Assembly: GCA_947396885.1 (NCBI GenBank)
Contig: OX377204.1
Coordinates: forward strand, 5,022,001-5,086,000
Direction: 5' to 3'
DNA: 64,000 bases
Source of the DNA: Heligmosomoides polygyrus polygyrus
Lineage: Eukaryota > Nematoda > Chromadorea > Rhabditida > Heligmosomidae
This document shows, piece after piece, positions 60,501-61,273 of the stretch (the first letter of the stretch is position 1; the number at the start of each line of letters is the position of its first letter). The notes beneath the pieces were generated by a model. It made no database searches. It was given only the letters and a program-made list of their open reading frames with translations, and had not been told where the DNA came from. The translations under genes and the position numbers were made by a program.

Positions 60501-61273
60501 CCCGATTTCTACCGCAAGGGTATTTTTGATTTCACAAAGCTTAGGCCCTGTTCATACTTCGTGGCAAGAGCGACAAGAGCGACTGGAGCGACTGGGGCGA
60601 CGAATGTAGTGTGGCGTACGTAAATAATTACGCATTTCACACTGCATTTGTCGACGTGAGTGTGAAGCACGCAATTATTTACGTACACCACACCATGTCT
60701 GTCGCCTCAGTCGCTCTTGTCGCTCTTGTCACTCCAGTCGCTCCAGTCGCTCATGTCGCTCTTGTCGCTCCAGTCGATCCAGTCGCTCTTGTCGCTTTTG
60801 TCGCTATTGTCGCGAAGTATGAACAGACCCTTAGCAGAAATGTGTAGATCCTGATGGTGATCATTTGTTTAATGACGTTCCGCCTAAGTTGTAAACGTTT
60901 GGAATTGCTCGTCAAAAAACGCAGTCTATTTGTACGCACCCTATTAGTAGCCTACCTTTTTGTTCAGGAACTCCACTAGAGCTCCGTCTTCCGTTACGGC
61001 CAAAACCCTGTTGGCATCAAGATACACGACGTCGACGAAGATCGAGCTTCTCCGATCGGCAAGGATAGCGGAGCGCGACTGAAAAACGGATCGATTAGCT
61101 CACTATTTCTAGGAACGTGGGATTCTTAACTCCATTCTTGTGCAGCAATCAAAGTTCACCTGCAATCCCGCTCCCTGCTGCGAATCTCCAGCCGGAAGGT
61201 GCCAGTATTTCACATGTTTTGAGCCAACTGTCACGCACATTGCGTTGTCCGGCGAGATCGCGATCGCATTCAC
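15793..61273 (-). CDS. WDR62/MAPKBP1-family WD40 scaffold protein gene (16 exons seen, incomplete at both ends)
   Basis: Sixteen minus-strand exons, listed separately, join into about 630 residues that follow the blade order of vertebrate WDR62/MAPKBP1: HVKYW, CTNGVIRLYD, YSDRSMFVF, SFITAGVDGTVRIW, LASGGRDRLVHLF, TCGSDKTIIIW, CQDRQLRSY, CSDRHVYVV and ASNGCIYVW. Known members are large JNK-pathway and spindle-pole scaffolds with two N-terminal seven-bladed propellers and a disordered C-terminal half; here the last two exons are Ser/Glu-rich, as expected. Reading phases agree across most junctions. Intron sizes run from 61 bp to about 18.4 kb, the large ones packed with transposons. The N-terminal blades and the final exons were not found. 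Family assignment comes from recalled alignment, not a search. No promoter or trans-splice acceptor can be assigned. Confidence 0.85.
15986..17240 (+). mobile_element. Helitron-like non-autonomous element 1 with minisatellite
   Basis: The left end TACTATATACATTAAGCGAG then GGTCGTTTGTCTGT, and the right end GGGGCGAAGC..CCAACCAGA ending in a hairpin and CGTCTGG, match the second copy at 51377-52804. Between them lies a run of GGGGACCAGTGAAGG-type units. A TC..CTRR layout with a near-terminal hairpin fits Helitrons. No Rep/helicase is present. Confidence 0.55.
16330..17000 (+). repeat. GGGGACCAGTGAAGG minisatellite
   Basis: Irregular tandem units of about 15-25 bp built on GGGACCAGTGAAGG and GGGACCAGTAATGG, with G runs. 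Matching array at 51960-52640. Open frames across it (Pro/Ser-rich on the minus strand) are artefacts of the repeat. Confidence 0.9.
17241..17787. other. No gene seen; one array-like block
   Basis: 17371-17480 has CAGGGATGTGCGCAACCTCC followed by a degenerate TTCCG-rich stretch, resembling the lead-plus-array layout at 9.0 kb. The rest is AT-rich. Confidence 0.4.
17788..18536 (+). mobile_element. Helitron-like element 3 with ATCGAT-rich tandem repeat
   Basis: Starts TCCTACTATATATAAAAGAG and ends CTAG. Just inside the end is a 17-bp stem with one mismatch: CTTTGAGAGGTGCGGCC (18457-18473), loop GAGA, and its complement (18478-18494). The interior holds a long (GT)n run and about three diverged 130-bp units centred on ATCGATATTGAT..ATTATCGATTTTT. 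Confidence 0.6.
17813..17884 (+). repeat. (GT)n microsatellite
   Basis: About 35 uninterrupted GT units next to the Helitron-like left end. Confidence 0.98.
18537..19579. other. Repeat fragments, no gene
   Basis: 19020-19150 is a fragment of the fold-back family (CCTGACATATGAGTAGCATG, TCGATTGATTGTGTTTCGCG). 19330-19441 ends in (AATA)n after an AT-rich tract, like a LINE 3' end. ATTCGAATATTGGTATTCG at 18538 is another ATTCGAA patch. Confidence 0.5.
19412..19442 (+). repeat. (AATA)n tail
   Basis: Seven or more AATA units, probably the 3' tail of an old LINE on the plus strand. Confidence 0.85.
19580..20786. mobile_element. Long fold-back transposon relic 1 with DDE transposase scrap
   Basis: Ends CAGGATGTCTCAAAAAATG and ..TTTTTTAGTCACCCT. 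The two halves are inverted copies for about 500 bp, with ACATATGAG, GCGCCATGCAC and CGATTGATTGTGTTTCGC in the left arm and complements at right. At the centre (about 20190-20270) one frame reads LCGDEAASKLNGDVNPHNCS YW, the motif around the first catalytic Asp of DDE_3-type (Tc1/mariner/IS630 superfamily) transposases. The rest of the enzyme is gone. Confidence 0.7.
20787..21225. other. No gene seen
   Basis: Low-complexity pyrimidine tract at 20818-20880. GAGAGCACGGCACAATCTC near 21050 recalls the fold-back arms. Confidence 0.4.
21226..21470 (-). repeat. Diverged SINE-A relic
   Basis: GGTGCGCCATGCATTCTAAC, GTGACTAGCCGATGA and a weak right end (GCCTCCTCCTATTAGGCTAC) preserve consensus order in reverse. 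Lies just upstream of exon o. Confidence 0.65.
21656..21719 (-). CDS. WDR62/MAPKBP1-like exon o (C-terminal region)
   Basis: ATTTCAG acceptor and GTGAGT donor, 64 bp. The first A completes an Arg with AG from exon n, then SESPDSLLGSGSEAVSEELP I follows. Composition is Ser/Glu-rich, as in the disordered C-terminal half of this family. Assignment rests on splice signals, exact phase match and composition, not residue identity. About 18.4 kb separates it from exon n, so other exons may be missing. Confidence 0.6.
22122..22250 (-). repeat. SINE-B copy with intact tRNA-like core
   Basis: Minus-strand core 22151-22221: acceptor-like ends GCGCCGG and CTGGCGC pair, the T arm GCGGG/CCCGC is perfect, and the B box is GGTTCGAGTCC. 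The anticodon arm is irregular, so I do not call it a tRNA gene. Flanks GTTCCGTTCGATCAAACT and GATTTTTGATCG form the family's inverted repeat. Confidence 0.8.
22455..22621. mobile_element. MITE with GGGYCGGATTCATCAAC ends
   Basis: Terminal inverted repeat of about 40 bp: GGGTCGGATTCATCAACGAC then TTA..TAAATTTAACAGAGAA at left, its complement at right ending TCCGGCCC. An inner hairpin pairs CGCGGCTTATC with GGTAAGCCGCG. Related ends at 28554-28695. Confidence 0.8.
22864..23132 (-). repeat. SINE-A copy
   Basis: Reverse copy from GGACGGCGTTACTCAATCCC to GGCTGCGCTACACGCAACC, with small internal deletions (CGATGGGTAAGTCAGTC..). Lies head-to-head with the copy at 23391. Confidence 0.9.
23391..23687 (+). 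repeat. SINE-A copy with target duplication
   Basis: Full-length, from GGGCGCGTGTAGCGCAATCG to the TATCC tail. Flanked by GGCTAACCT at 23382-23390 and 23688-23696. Confidence 0.95.
23700..25207. other. Intronic tract without recognised gene
   Basis: Short frames only. AACCAATCACAACCAATCAG at about 24740-24760 holds two CCAATCA words. 25140-25180 has GACTGCGTGGCGCATTCC, a stray SINE-A-like fragment. Confidence 0.35.
25208..25722 (+). repeat. SINE-A copy interrupted by SINE-B
   Basis: The head GCGCACGTAGCGCAGTCGG (25208-25242) resumes at AGGTTCCTGGTTCGG (25468) and runs to a TTATCC tail near 25722. The intervening sequence is a reverse SINE-B. Confidence 0.85.
25243..25430 (-). mobile_element. 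SINE-B inserted in SINE-A
   Basis: The tRNA-like core 25326-25395 (minus) has GCGCCGG/CTGGCGC ends and B box GGTTCGAGTCC. GAGGTGCTGGCTG at 25230-25242 and GAGGTGTTGCTGGCTG at 25430-25445 look like an imperfect target-site duplication, giving an element length near 190 bp. Confidence 0.7.
25917..26183 (-). repeat. SINE-A copy
   Basis: GGGCGGCGTTACTCAATCCC at left to GCGCTACACGCGCCC at right, with a deletion in the GAAGTAGAATGCG block. Head-to-head with the copy at 26342. Confidence 0.9.
26342..26634 (+). repeat. SINE-A copy, young subfamily, with target duplication
   Basis: Full-length, very close to consensus, with the diagnostic ATGCGCTGGCGCATCCC. Flanked by TTAATAAATGCACAA (26327-26341) and TTAATAAATGCATAA (26635-26649). 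Confidence 0.95.
26650..28553. other. Intronic tract without recognised gene
   Basis: The frames at 27535-28027 (93 and 132 codons, overlapping) show no domain. A truncated SINE-A-like GGAATGCGTCGTGCATTCTA sits at 28490. Otherwise featureless. Confidence 0.35.
28554..28695. mobile_element. MITE with GGGGCCGGATTCATCAAC ends, copy 2
   Basis: Left GGGGCCGGATTCATCAACAA, right TTGATGAAACCGACCCC. The inner GGTATAAGGGGTAGAGATA pairs imperfectly with TATCTCTACCCCCTATAC. A partial relative lies at about 45500-45586. Confidence 0.75.
28711..29260 (+). repeat. Old SINE-A split by a younger SINE-A
   Basis: 28711-28861 is a diverged head and 29184-29260 a diverged body (GCCATTGTATAGGCAAATTACC, GTAGAAGTAG). 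They flank the intact copy at 28876-29171. Confidence 0.75.
28876..29171 (+). repeat. SINE-A copy, young subfamily, nested
   Basis: Full-length with ATGCGCTGGCGCATCCC. Direct repeats CTGTACACCGCT at 28862-28873 and 29172-29183 are a 12-bp target-site duplication inside an older SINE-A. Confidence 0.95.
29318..29553 (-). repeat. SINE-A copy, diverged
   Basis: Reverse copy; keeps GTGGAGGTGATTTGAATGCG, the B-box complement AATCTGAACCAAG and a weak A-box end. Confidence 0.8.
29846..30898. mobile_element. Palindromic mariner-ended element
   Basis: Ends TTAGGTTGTCCCACAAG and ..GGGACAACCTAA, flanked by TA on both sides (29844-29845, 30899-30900). The left half is similar to the reverse complement of the right half for about 450-500 bp (GATTCACTGC.GATTT, TTTTTAGGTCGT, TCACTTGCCCTTTATT). 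Mariner-type ends and TA duplication are seen directly; no transposase frame remains. Confidence 0.8.
31060..31466 (-). pseudogene. Mariner transposase N-terminal relic
   Basis: On the minus strand the end TTGGGTTGTTCGATAATTA (from 31466) resembles a mariner terminus. A broken frame follows, reading about KFGARFEAFCDVYDEVHLTE RSITV, comparable to the helix-turn-helix segment of mariner transposases. Stops and frameshifts throughout. Confidence 0.45.
31772..32060 (-). repeat. SINE-A copy
   Basis: GGACGGTGCTACTTAAACCC at left to GCGCTACACGCGCCC at right. Imperfect flanking repeat CCGTAGCAGGA / ACCGTCGCAGAA. Confidence 0.9.
32061..32642. other. No gene seen
   Basis: A small hairpin CCGCTACA..TGTAGCGG occurs at about 32391-32416. 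Frames here lack motifs. Confidence 0.4.
32643..33813. mobile_element. Long fold-back transposon relic 2
   Basis: Starts CAGGGTGTATCGAAAAAGAA after TA and ends near TTTTTAGACAGCCTA. Inverted arms share GCGCCATGCACCCG, TCGATTGATTTGTG and GTGCGTGGCGCAATCC-type blocks. The centre near 33270-33310 (GGCTGATAGTAAGGAC..TAACGGTTCACATAATG) matches the degraded transposase scrap of copies 1 and 3. Confidence 0.65.
33903..34790 (+). pseudogene. Mariner transposase pseudogene, 3' end replaced by RTE LINE
   Basis: The left end TTAGTGCATAAGTTCTCGGA is mariner-like. The frame opens at 34070 (MAKQFIPTETHIRHVMLFLH), has a TAG at 34211, then WFSKFAVGEFSVEDDGREGR P and a shift near 34270-34300. It continues as WVPHDLTQHDMDRRADA, LVTGDEKWVLYSNYHRR and KKVMLCIWWSVLGVEYWELL. 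TGDEKW carries the first catalytic Asp. The later DDE part is missing because LINE sequence starts near 34790. Confidence 0.88.
34791..36466 (+). pseudogene. RTE-type LINE polyprotein (endonuclease plus start of reverse transcriptase), broken
   Basis: The frame from ATG 34793 has the apurinic-type endonuclease motifs LNVGTLTGRS, CAVQETRW (catalytic Glu), GDLNGHVGATKDGYG and IDFVLVKDRD. The final APE motif reads PQYRPL (TAT at 35555-35557) where RTE elements normally have a His. A TGA at 35810-35812 interrupts the frame; the same frame resumes with VKAKVREKKTLYHVF and the RT N-terminal block GKATGPDDVAAELWK, VPESWRQSTTIPIWKKKG, NYRPIRLLS, then the assembly gap. The RT catalytic FADD region is not visible. 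Inserted into the mariner relic. Confidence 0.9.
36467..36666. other. Assembly gap (200 N)
   Basis: Exactly 200 N, a placeholder-like length, inside the reverse transcriptase domain. The sequence after it does not continue a recognisable RT frame, so its true size is unknown. Confidence 0.99.
36667..37617. other. Unassigned sequence after the gap
   Basis: No RT motif found. CGCGATATCGGGATGAGCCGG near 37590 recurs at 22285 (CCGTTATCGGGATGAGCCGG), marking an unnamed repeat. GATGTAGGACAGCC at 37295 recalls the 6.8/47.1-kb block. Confidence 0.35.
37618..37694. repeat. (ATA)n/(ATT)n microsatellite
   Basis: About 17 ATA units followed by ATT units, at the 3' end of the minus-strand LINE. Frames of poly-Ile or poly-Tyr here are artefacts. 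Confidence 0.95.
37695..38790 (-). pseudogene. CR1/jockey-like LINE, reverse transcriptase C-terminal part
   Basis: Minus-strand frames give KRGVPQGGVLSPRLFTIYTS, then VVKQFAHEVKVYREV, where active enzymes have an F/Y-ADD box. Next, after a frameshift near 38410, come GGYNIERVQAVRDLGFHYNH and SEHYRVTIGRLRR, and the C-terminal KTYIRPIVKCSSAVFSPSKK with RRKVRDVCVLFKML. The active-site Asp pair is changed to His-Glu. 5' truncated and followed by a microsatellite tail, as usual for LINE copies. Confidence 0.9.
38860..38990 (+). repeat. SINE-B copy, diverged
   Basis: TTTCGTCAAACAGCACTGGTG, core 38880-38949 with GGTTTGAGTCTCG, then AAGTTTGATCGCAACAAAAC. Confidence 0.75.
39383..39510 (+). repeat. 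SINE-B copy, best-preserved
   Basis: GATGTTGCGTTCGATCAAAC precedes the core 39404-39477 (GCGCCGGTGGTGTAAAGGCG ... GGTTCGAGTCCCGCCTGGCGC). Then AGTTTTGATCGCAACAAAAC follows. The acceptor and T stems pair; the anticodon stem has one mismatch and the loop is not canonical. Confidence 0.85.
39511..40093. other. Intronic tract, no exon recognised
   Basis: A plus-strand frame of 100 codons (39713-40015) has no motif. ACGGTAGC..GCTACCGT at 39950-39998 could pair. Confidence 0.35.
40094..40204 (-). CDS. WDR62/MAPKBP1-like exon n (last WD blade)
   Basis: CTTTAG acceptor and GTGAGT donor, 111 bp. Its first base completes the Arg codon begun by AG in exon m. Encodes RLYVTASNGCIYVWRLSDTL, VGRMQAAKATLDSLIS. 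It aligns with HLISVSGDSCIFVWRLS, the end of the second propeller. It ends in phase 2, matching the exon at 21719. Confidence 0.9.
40205..41272. other. Intron between exons m and n, left part
   Basis: AT-rich; TAAATAAATAAA runs at 40790-40820 suggest a LINE tail. CGGATAATTCGAATACG near 41040 is an ATTCGAA-type patch. Confidence 0.4.
41273..42850. mobile_element. Long inverted repeat with a tRNA-Val-like unit in each arm
   Basis: 41273-41795 is similar to the reverse complement of 42338-42850 over roughly 520 bp, with a 540-bp spacer. Each arm carries a tRNA-like stretch (41485-41553 plus; 42590-42655 minus). These have A box TGGTGTAGTGGGTAG, a CTTCACA anticodon-like loop and B box GGGTTCGATTCCCC, followed by TGATGTT..TTGCATTTTGCG. 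The arms also share CGCGTGAGCGCGAAGTTCATG. Could be a fold-back element or two SINE-like copies in opposite orientation. Confidence 0.7.
43009..43303 (+). repeat. SINE-A copy, young subfamily, with target duplication
   Basis: Full-length; flanked by ATTTACGCTGTTT at 42996-43008 and 43304-43316 (13 bp). Carries ATGCGCTGGCGCATCCC. Tail-to-tail with the next copy. Confidence 0.96.
43397..43684 (-). repeat. SINE-A copy with target duplication
   Basis: Reverse full-length copy; CATTACAAGTA at 43381-43391 and 43685-43695. Confidence 0.94.
43696..44330. other. Intronic, no recognised feature
   Basis: A plus-strand frame of 71 codons at 43822-44037 shows no motif I know. Confidence 0.35.
44331..44494 (-). 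CDS. WDR62/MAPKBP1-like exon m (5' edge uncertain)
   Basis: GTAATT donor at the 3' edge leaves phase 2. Encodes CSPLQFCLDPSCTYAASVCS, DRHVYVVEVRTGKCVAAVTG and IGESATDVEFSEDC. VCSDRHVYVVEVRTGKCVA matches TSCSDKNLSIFDFSSGECVA. The frame is open upstream to about 44526. I chose an AG at 44495-44496 because it keeps phase 0 from exon l, but it lacks a good pyrimidine tract; TTAAG near 44524 looks better but breaks the phase. Confidence 0.82.
44990..45235. repeat. ATTCGAA palindromic short-repeat array
   Basis: Dense ATTCGAAT/TTCGAAAA words plus a 45-bp tandem unit (AAAAAACGCG.TTTTCGAATG, ATTCGAATTCGAGTGCT) repeated three times. Long frames across it on both strands are artefacts. Confidence 0.85.
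45327..45469. mobile_element. Tourist-like MITE with TAA target duplication
   Basis: Terminal repeats AGGCCCCCACAGAGTTCTGC and the complement of AGGCCCCCGCAGAGTTCTGC; TAA at 45324-45326 and 45470-45472. An inner ATAGGGCAG/CTGCCCTAT hairpin. A close relative lies at 55760-55910. Confidence 0.82.
45500..45586. repeat. Partial MITE related to 28554-28695
   Basis: TCCTCTATCCCCTTTACCCC, GTACACCCGAGGGTTGCGCA and GTGATGAATCCAGCCCC follow the right half of the 28.5-kb MITE. Confidence 0.5.
45590..45930. other. No recognised feature
   Basis: GC-rich start, then an AT-rich stretch; frames without motifs. Confidence 0.35.
45931..47120 (+). other. GC-rich block, possible LTR-like sequence
   Basis: 45960-46340 is CpG-rich and 46422 has TATATATTCC. 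The block ends near GTGTAGGGCTGTCCTACATG followed by GTGACCCC, which resembles a primer-binding-site junction (TGGTGACCCC) and is shared with 6795-6826. The 147-codon frame at 46526-46969 begins with a hydrophobic stretch but overlaps other frames and has no known domain. No gag, protease or integrase is visible, so LTR status is only a suggestion. Confidence 0.25.
47225..47410 (-). pseudogene. Possible LINE C-terminal fragment
   Basis: The minus frame reads NTFELPSFVEHCSLIYAPVR TKTEIKHRILNHCVKRDAKS V. RTKTE...R plus a following Asn/Val resembles the basic tails of CR1/jockey proteins. Sits in the intron after exon l. Weak. Confidence 0.3.
47572..47772 (-). CDS. WDR62/MAPKBP1-like exon l
   Basis: TTTCAG acceptor and GTACGA donor, 201 bp, phase 0. 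Encodes DTIQFIRENLISAQIGINDL, LVPTNGATLLTSCQDRQLRS, YSLTGKLLTVVRGTGGEADI and QQGSLGK. CQDRQLRSYSLTGKLLTVVRG aligns with the homologous [22 protein letters not shown]. The frame stays open for 30 more codons into the intron. Confidence 0.9.
47834..47914 (-). CDS. WDR62/MAPKBP1-like exon k
   Basis: ATTTAG acceptor, GTAAAG donor, 27 codons, phase 0. Encodes NHNGDLYLFTCGSDKTIIIW and RLVIFTQ. FTCGSDKTIIIWR is a WD strand, corresponding to ISCGADKSIYFR. The exon is separated from its neighbours by introns of 70 and 61 bp. Confidence 0.9.
47985..48118 (-). CDS. WDR62/MAPKBP1-like exon j
   Basis: TTCTTCAG acceptor and GTAATT donor, 134 bp, ending in phase 0. Encodes APHLLASGGRDRLVHLFRPE, RSSYEHCYVIDDHQSALNAV and RFVQ. 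LLASGGRDRLVHLF is a textbook WD blade (LLASASRDRLIHVL in vertebrates). Confidence 0.92.
48226..48323 (-). CDS. WDR62/MAPKBP1-like exon i
   Basis: TTTCTAG acceptor, GTATTG donor, 98 bp. Encodes VIDLSDPEMTVLDVVSAHEL and DVQCVEFSDSSR. AHELDVQCVEFS matches the homologous AHDSEILCLEYS. The trailing G pairs with GA of exon j to give Gly. Confidence 0.9.
48386..48497 (-). CDS. WDR62/MAPKBP1-like exon h
   Basis: CTTCTTCAG acceptor and GTGAGC donor, 112 bp. Encodes VGLLPSERMDTTTGIRCLTV and SPDGRHLVAGTKSGNL. GIRCLTVSPDGRHLVAG matches GIRSVCVSPNGQHLASG of the family. The splice joins CA to the C of exon i across a 62-bp intron, giving GNLHVIDL. A longer open frame over this exon in another register is a shadow. 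Confidence 0.88.
48551..48596. repeat. (TTTA)n microsatellite
   Basis: About ten TTTA units; probably the A-rich 3' tail of the minus-strand LINE at 48.6-49.6 kb. Confidence 0.95.
48597..49600 (-). pseudogene. CR1/jockey-like LINE 3' end
   Basis: The minus frame 49600-49245 reads NYEETLRLFNLKSLLYRRVF, SDLVFCFKVLKRESRLKASK, HYPRVKKRCRDKVFNSLFYR GARWL, one stop, then NVFRSRLRKINLLSTLHLKD IS and a stop. This is the conserved C-terminus of nematode CR1-like elements. About 650 bp of 3' UTR and an AAAT tail follow. 5' truncated. Confidence 0.85.
49601..50818. other. Intronic tract with one SINE-B relic
   Basis: (TAG)n at 49617-49640 and a SINE-B-like unit at 49685-49815; no exon recognised from 49816 to 50818. 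Confidence 0.4.
49685..49815 (-). repeat. Diverged SINE-B copy
   Basis: The minus strand reads CGCTAGTGGTTTGACAGTG, a B box AGATTCAAGTCCC, CATGGCGC, and then AAAAGTTCGTGTCGAAG and ATCATTGTGAC, matching the order of the SINE-B core and 3' flank. Confidence 0.5.
50819..50915 (-). CDS. WDR62/MAPKBP1-like exon g (linker between propellers)
   Basis: TTTTAG acceptor, GTAAGC donor, 97 bp, ending in phase 1. Encodes VCTMPSSNLLSPTLKKIIHV and EENPAALVEPRG. The LLSPTLKKIIHVEEN stretch aligns with the homologous ILSSDLIKIIYVDGN linker. The leftover G joins the AT of exon h to make Asp. Confidence 0.85.
50916..51376. other. Intronic, no recognised feature
   Basis: Nothing seen on either strand. Confidence 0.4.
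51555..51970 (+). repeat. GTGTCACCGATGTCGCGC tandem repeat
   Basis: About seven units of 55-60 bp (TGTCACCGATGTCGCGCAAA, GTTCAGGTTGAGAAGAGG). A shorter version is at 16125-16320 in element 1. Confidence 0.85.
51975..52640 (+). repeat. GGGGACCAGTGAAGG minisatellite, second array
   Basis: Same unit as 16330-17000, with several G runs of 10-18, a likely source of sequencing error. Confidence 0.9.
52930..53600 (+). pseudogene. Mariner transposase relic 2
   Basis: Broken plus-strand frames give STVASHLERIGEV (helix-turn-helix side), IITADEKWARYDNRKLGFVW (first catalytic Asp, TADEKW), DLHPKGVTLWF, then after a shift HSGIELLPHPPYSPNPSSSD, matching the PHPPYSPDLAPSD block. Several stops and frameshifts. 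Begins right after Helitron-like element 2. Confidence 0.85.
53601..54330 (+). pseudogene. LINE C-terminus and 3' UTR fused to the mariner relic
   Basis: The frame continues as SFMTRVVKTWNELPSTLIHC and KLKTLLKQKGLL then stop (53818), like the basic W-N-LP tail of LINE proteins. The 3' part ends in GGCTTAATAAATGTTCTGTTC with TGTTC repeats (54296-54330). A LINE inserted by target-primed insertion would be 5' truncated exactly so. Confidence 0.7.
54331..54648. other. No recognised feature
   Basis: Nothing seen apart from the SINE target duplication at its end. Confidence 0.4.
54649..54931 (+). repeat. SINE-A copy with target duplication
   Basis: Full-length except a small deletion near CATTCGACGATATCCCG. 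TATCCAAACTTCT at 54636-54648 and 54932-54944. Confidence 0.95.
54945..55369. other. Intronic, no recognised feature
   Basis: AT-rich; nothing seen. Confidence 0.4.
55370..55471 (-). CDS. WDR62/MAPKBP1-like exon f
   Basis: TTTCAG acceptor, 34 codons, GTACAT donor. Encodes RYPSQFPFLPNGSFITAGVD and GTVRIWSMERKRDR. SFITAGVDGTVRIW is a canonical WD motif, equivalent to SFITCSSDNTIRLW in vertebrates. Phase 0 at both ends. Confidence 0.92.
55565..56103. mobile_element. GC-rich MITE, outer element of a nest
   Basis: Ends AAGGCCGCCGCATACTCTTG and the complement of AAAGGCGTCCGCACACATTT, both continuing GCG(A/G)CA. A second MITE with similar ends (55760-55910) lies inside. Flanking TGA/TTA may be a decayed 3-bp duplication. 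Sits between exons e and f. Confidence 0.6.
55760..55910. mobile_element. Tourist-like MITE nested in the outer element
   Basis: Near-identical interior to 45327-45469 (CCTATCCTTCATCATAGGGC, GACGCAGAGCTCGC), ends ..CAGACTTCTGCGG / CCGCAGAAGTCTG, TTA on both sides. One end has a C run of 15. Confidence 0.8.
56127..56292 (-). CDS. WDR62/MAPKBP1-like exon e
   Basis: TTTCAG acceptor and GTGAGT donor, 166 bp: one base completing a codon plus 55 codons. Reads YPDVRALCSTSSAPESFIAA, YSDRSMFVFERGDNFDQWKK and LSSSMAHVGAVTVVK. YPD...A.....IAAYSDRSMFVF matches the homologous YPDTIAL...VYNDHSIYVW blade. Codons are noticeably GC-rich compared with the flanking repeats. Confidence 0.9.
56293..56774. other. 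Intronic, no recognised feature
   Basis: Nothing seen. Confidence 0.4.
56775..56912 (-). repeat. SINE-B copy
   Basis: The minus strand reads GTTCATTTCGATCAAACC, core 56811-56884 (B box GGTTCGAGCTCCG), then GAAGTTTTGATCGCAATCAA. Confidence 0.8.
57240..58340 (+). repeat. Element of the GGACACTTTTCAAAT tandem family, copy 3
   Basis: CCATTTTCAAGTTAAATTCG, AAATCAAACTGGACGGG, CTTCCAAATCAAAACGAGCG TCCTCCA, then TTAGAATAATTTTTTATTTG, parallel to 13257-13520. AT-rich tail with TGATTGGTAGTATAAACGC near 57675. Confidence 0.55.
58341..58591. other. No recognised feature
   Basis: Short tract between two repeats; nothing seen. Confidence 0.4.
58592..59849. mobile_element. Long fold-back transposon relic 3, best palindrome
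   Basis: Ends CAGCGTGTTTCAAAAAATG and ..CATCTTATTTGAGACACCCTG. The arms pair for about 550-600 bp each. The centre (59160-59265, minus) reads GAPFFGRILWTDEAAFMLNG EVNRHN before a stop: the DDE_3-type WTDEA.F motif. This shows the palindrome came from a transposon with very long inverted repeats whose coding part was almost fully deleted. Confidence 0.78.
60002..60151 (-). CDS. WDR62/MAPKBP1-like exon d
   Basis: TTTCAG acceptor; 150 bp to a GTAGTT donor. Encodes LGCTNGVIRLYDKAEMQIRC, RLPHPAFIGMDPAVASTAEL and LEIHPKGVKW. CTNGVIRLYD is a clear WD strand-d motif. The phase at the 3' edge is a problem: this donor leaves phase 0, whereas the next exon found needs two carried bases. A weaker donor ending the exon at 59970 fits the phase but adds 13 mostly hydrophobic residues. 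A small unseen exon is also possible. Confidence 0.85.
60277..60348 (-). CDS. WDR62/MAPKBP1-like exon c
   Basis: A 72-bp phase-0 exon with a TTTTAG acceptor and GTAAGT donor. It encodes YVKTYRFDDQSVPLCLSVTK and DAVV. It is too small to show as a long reading frame but bridges exons b and d exactly where homologues read WVELR...HCISVSQDYIF. Confidence 0.8.
60544..60830. mobile_element. Tourist/PIF-Harbinger-like MITE with 9-bp tandem arms
   Basis: Ends GGCCCTGTTCATACTTCG and CGAAGTATGAACAGACCC, TTA at 60541-60543 and 60831-60833. The arms contain GAGCGACTG-type 9-bp tandem repeats, and the middle is a second inverted repeat around CGTACGTAAATAATTACG. Located between exons b and c. Confidence 0.88.
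60956..61078 (-). CDS. WDR62/MAPKBP1-like exon b
   Basis: TTTTTCAG acceptor and GTAGGC donor, 123 bp, phase 0. Encodes SRSAILADRRSSIFVDVVYL and then DANRVLAVTEDGALVEFLNKK. The RSAILADRRSSIFVDV stretch is diagnostic for the family, where vertebrate members have GRSGLLGELRNNLFTDV. Confidence 0.9.
61160..61273 (-). CDS. WDR62/MAPKBP1-like exon a (first-propeller blade)
   Basis: The exon runs from TTTTTAG to a GTGAAC donor, 114 bp, phase 0 at both ends. It encodes VNAIAISPDNAMCVTVGSKH followed by VKYWHLPAGDSQQGAGLQ. The VGSKHVKYW stretch matches the WD40 blade that reads AGNRHVKFW in vertebrate homologues. It is the most 5' exon I can identify; earlier blades must lie upstream. Confidence 0.85.

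Noticed and set aside
60541..60847. Val/Ala-rich 78-codon frame as a protein
   Set aside because: It is a reading of the 9-bp tandem arms of the Tourist-like MITE.
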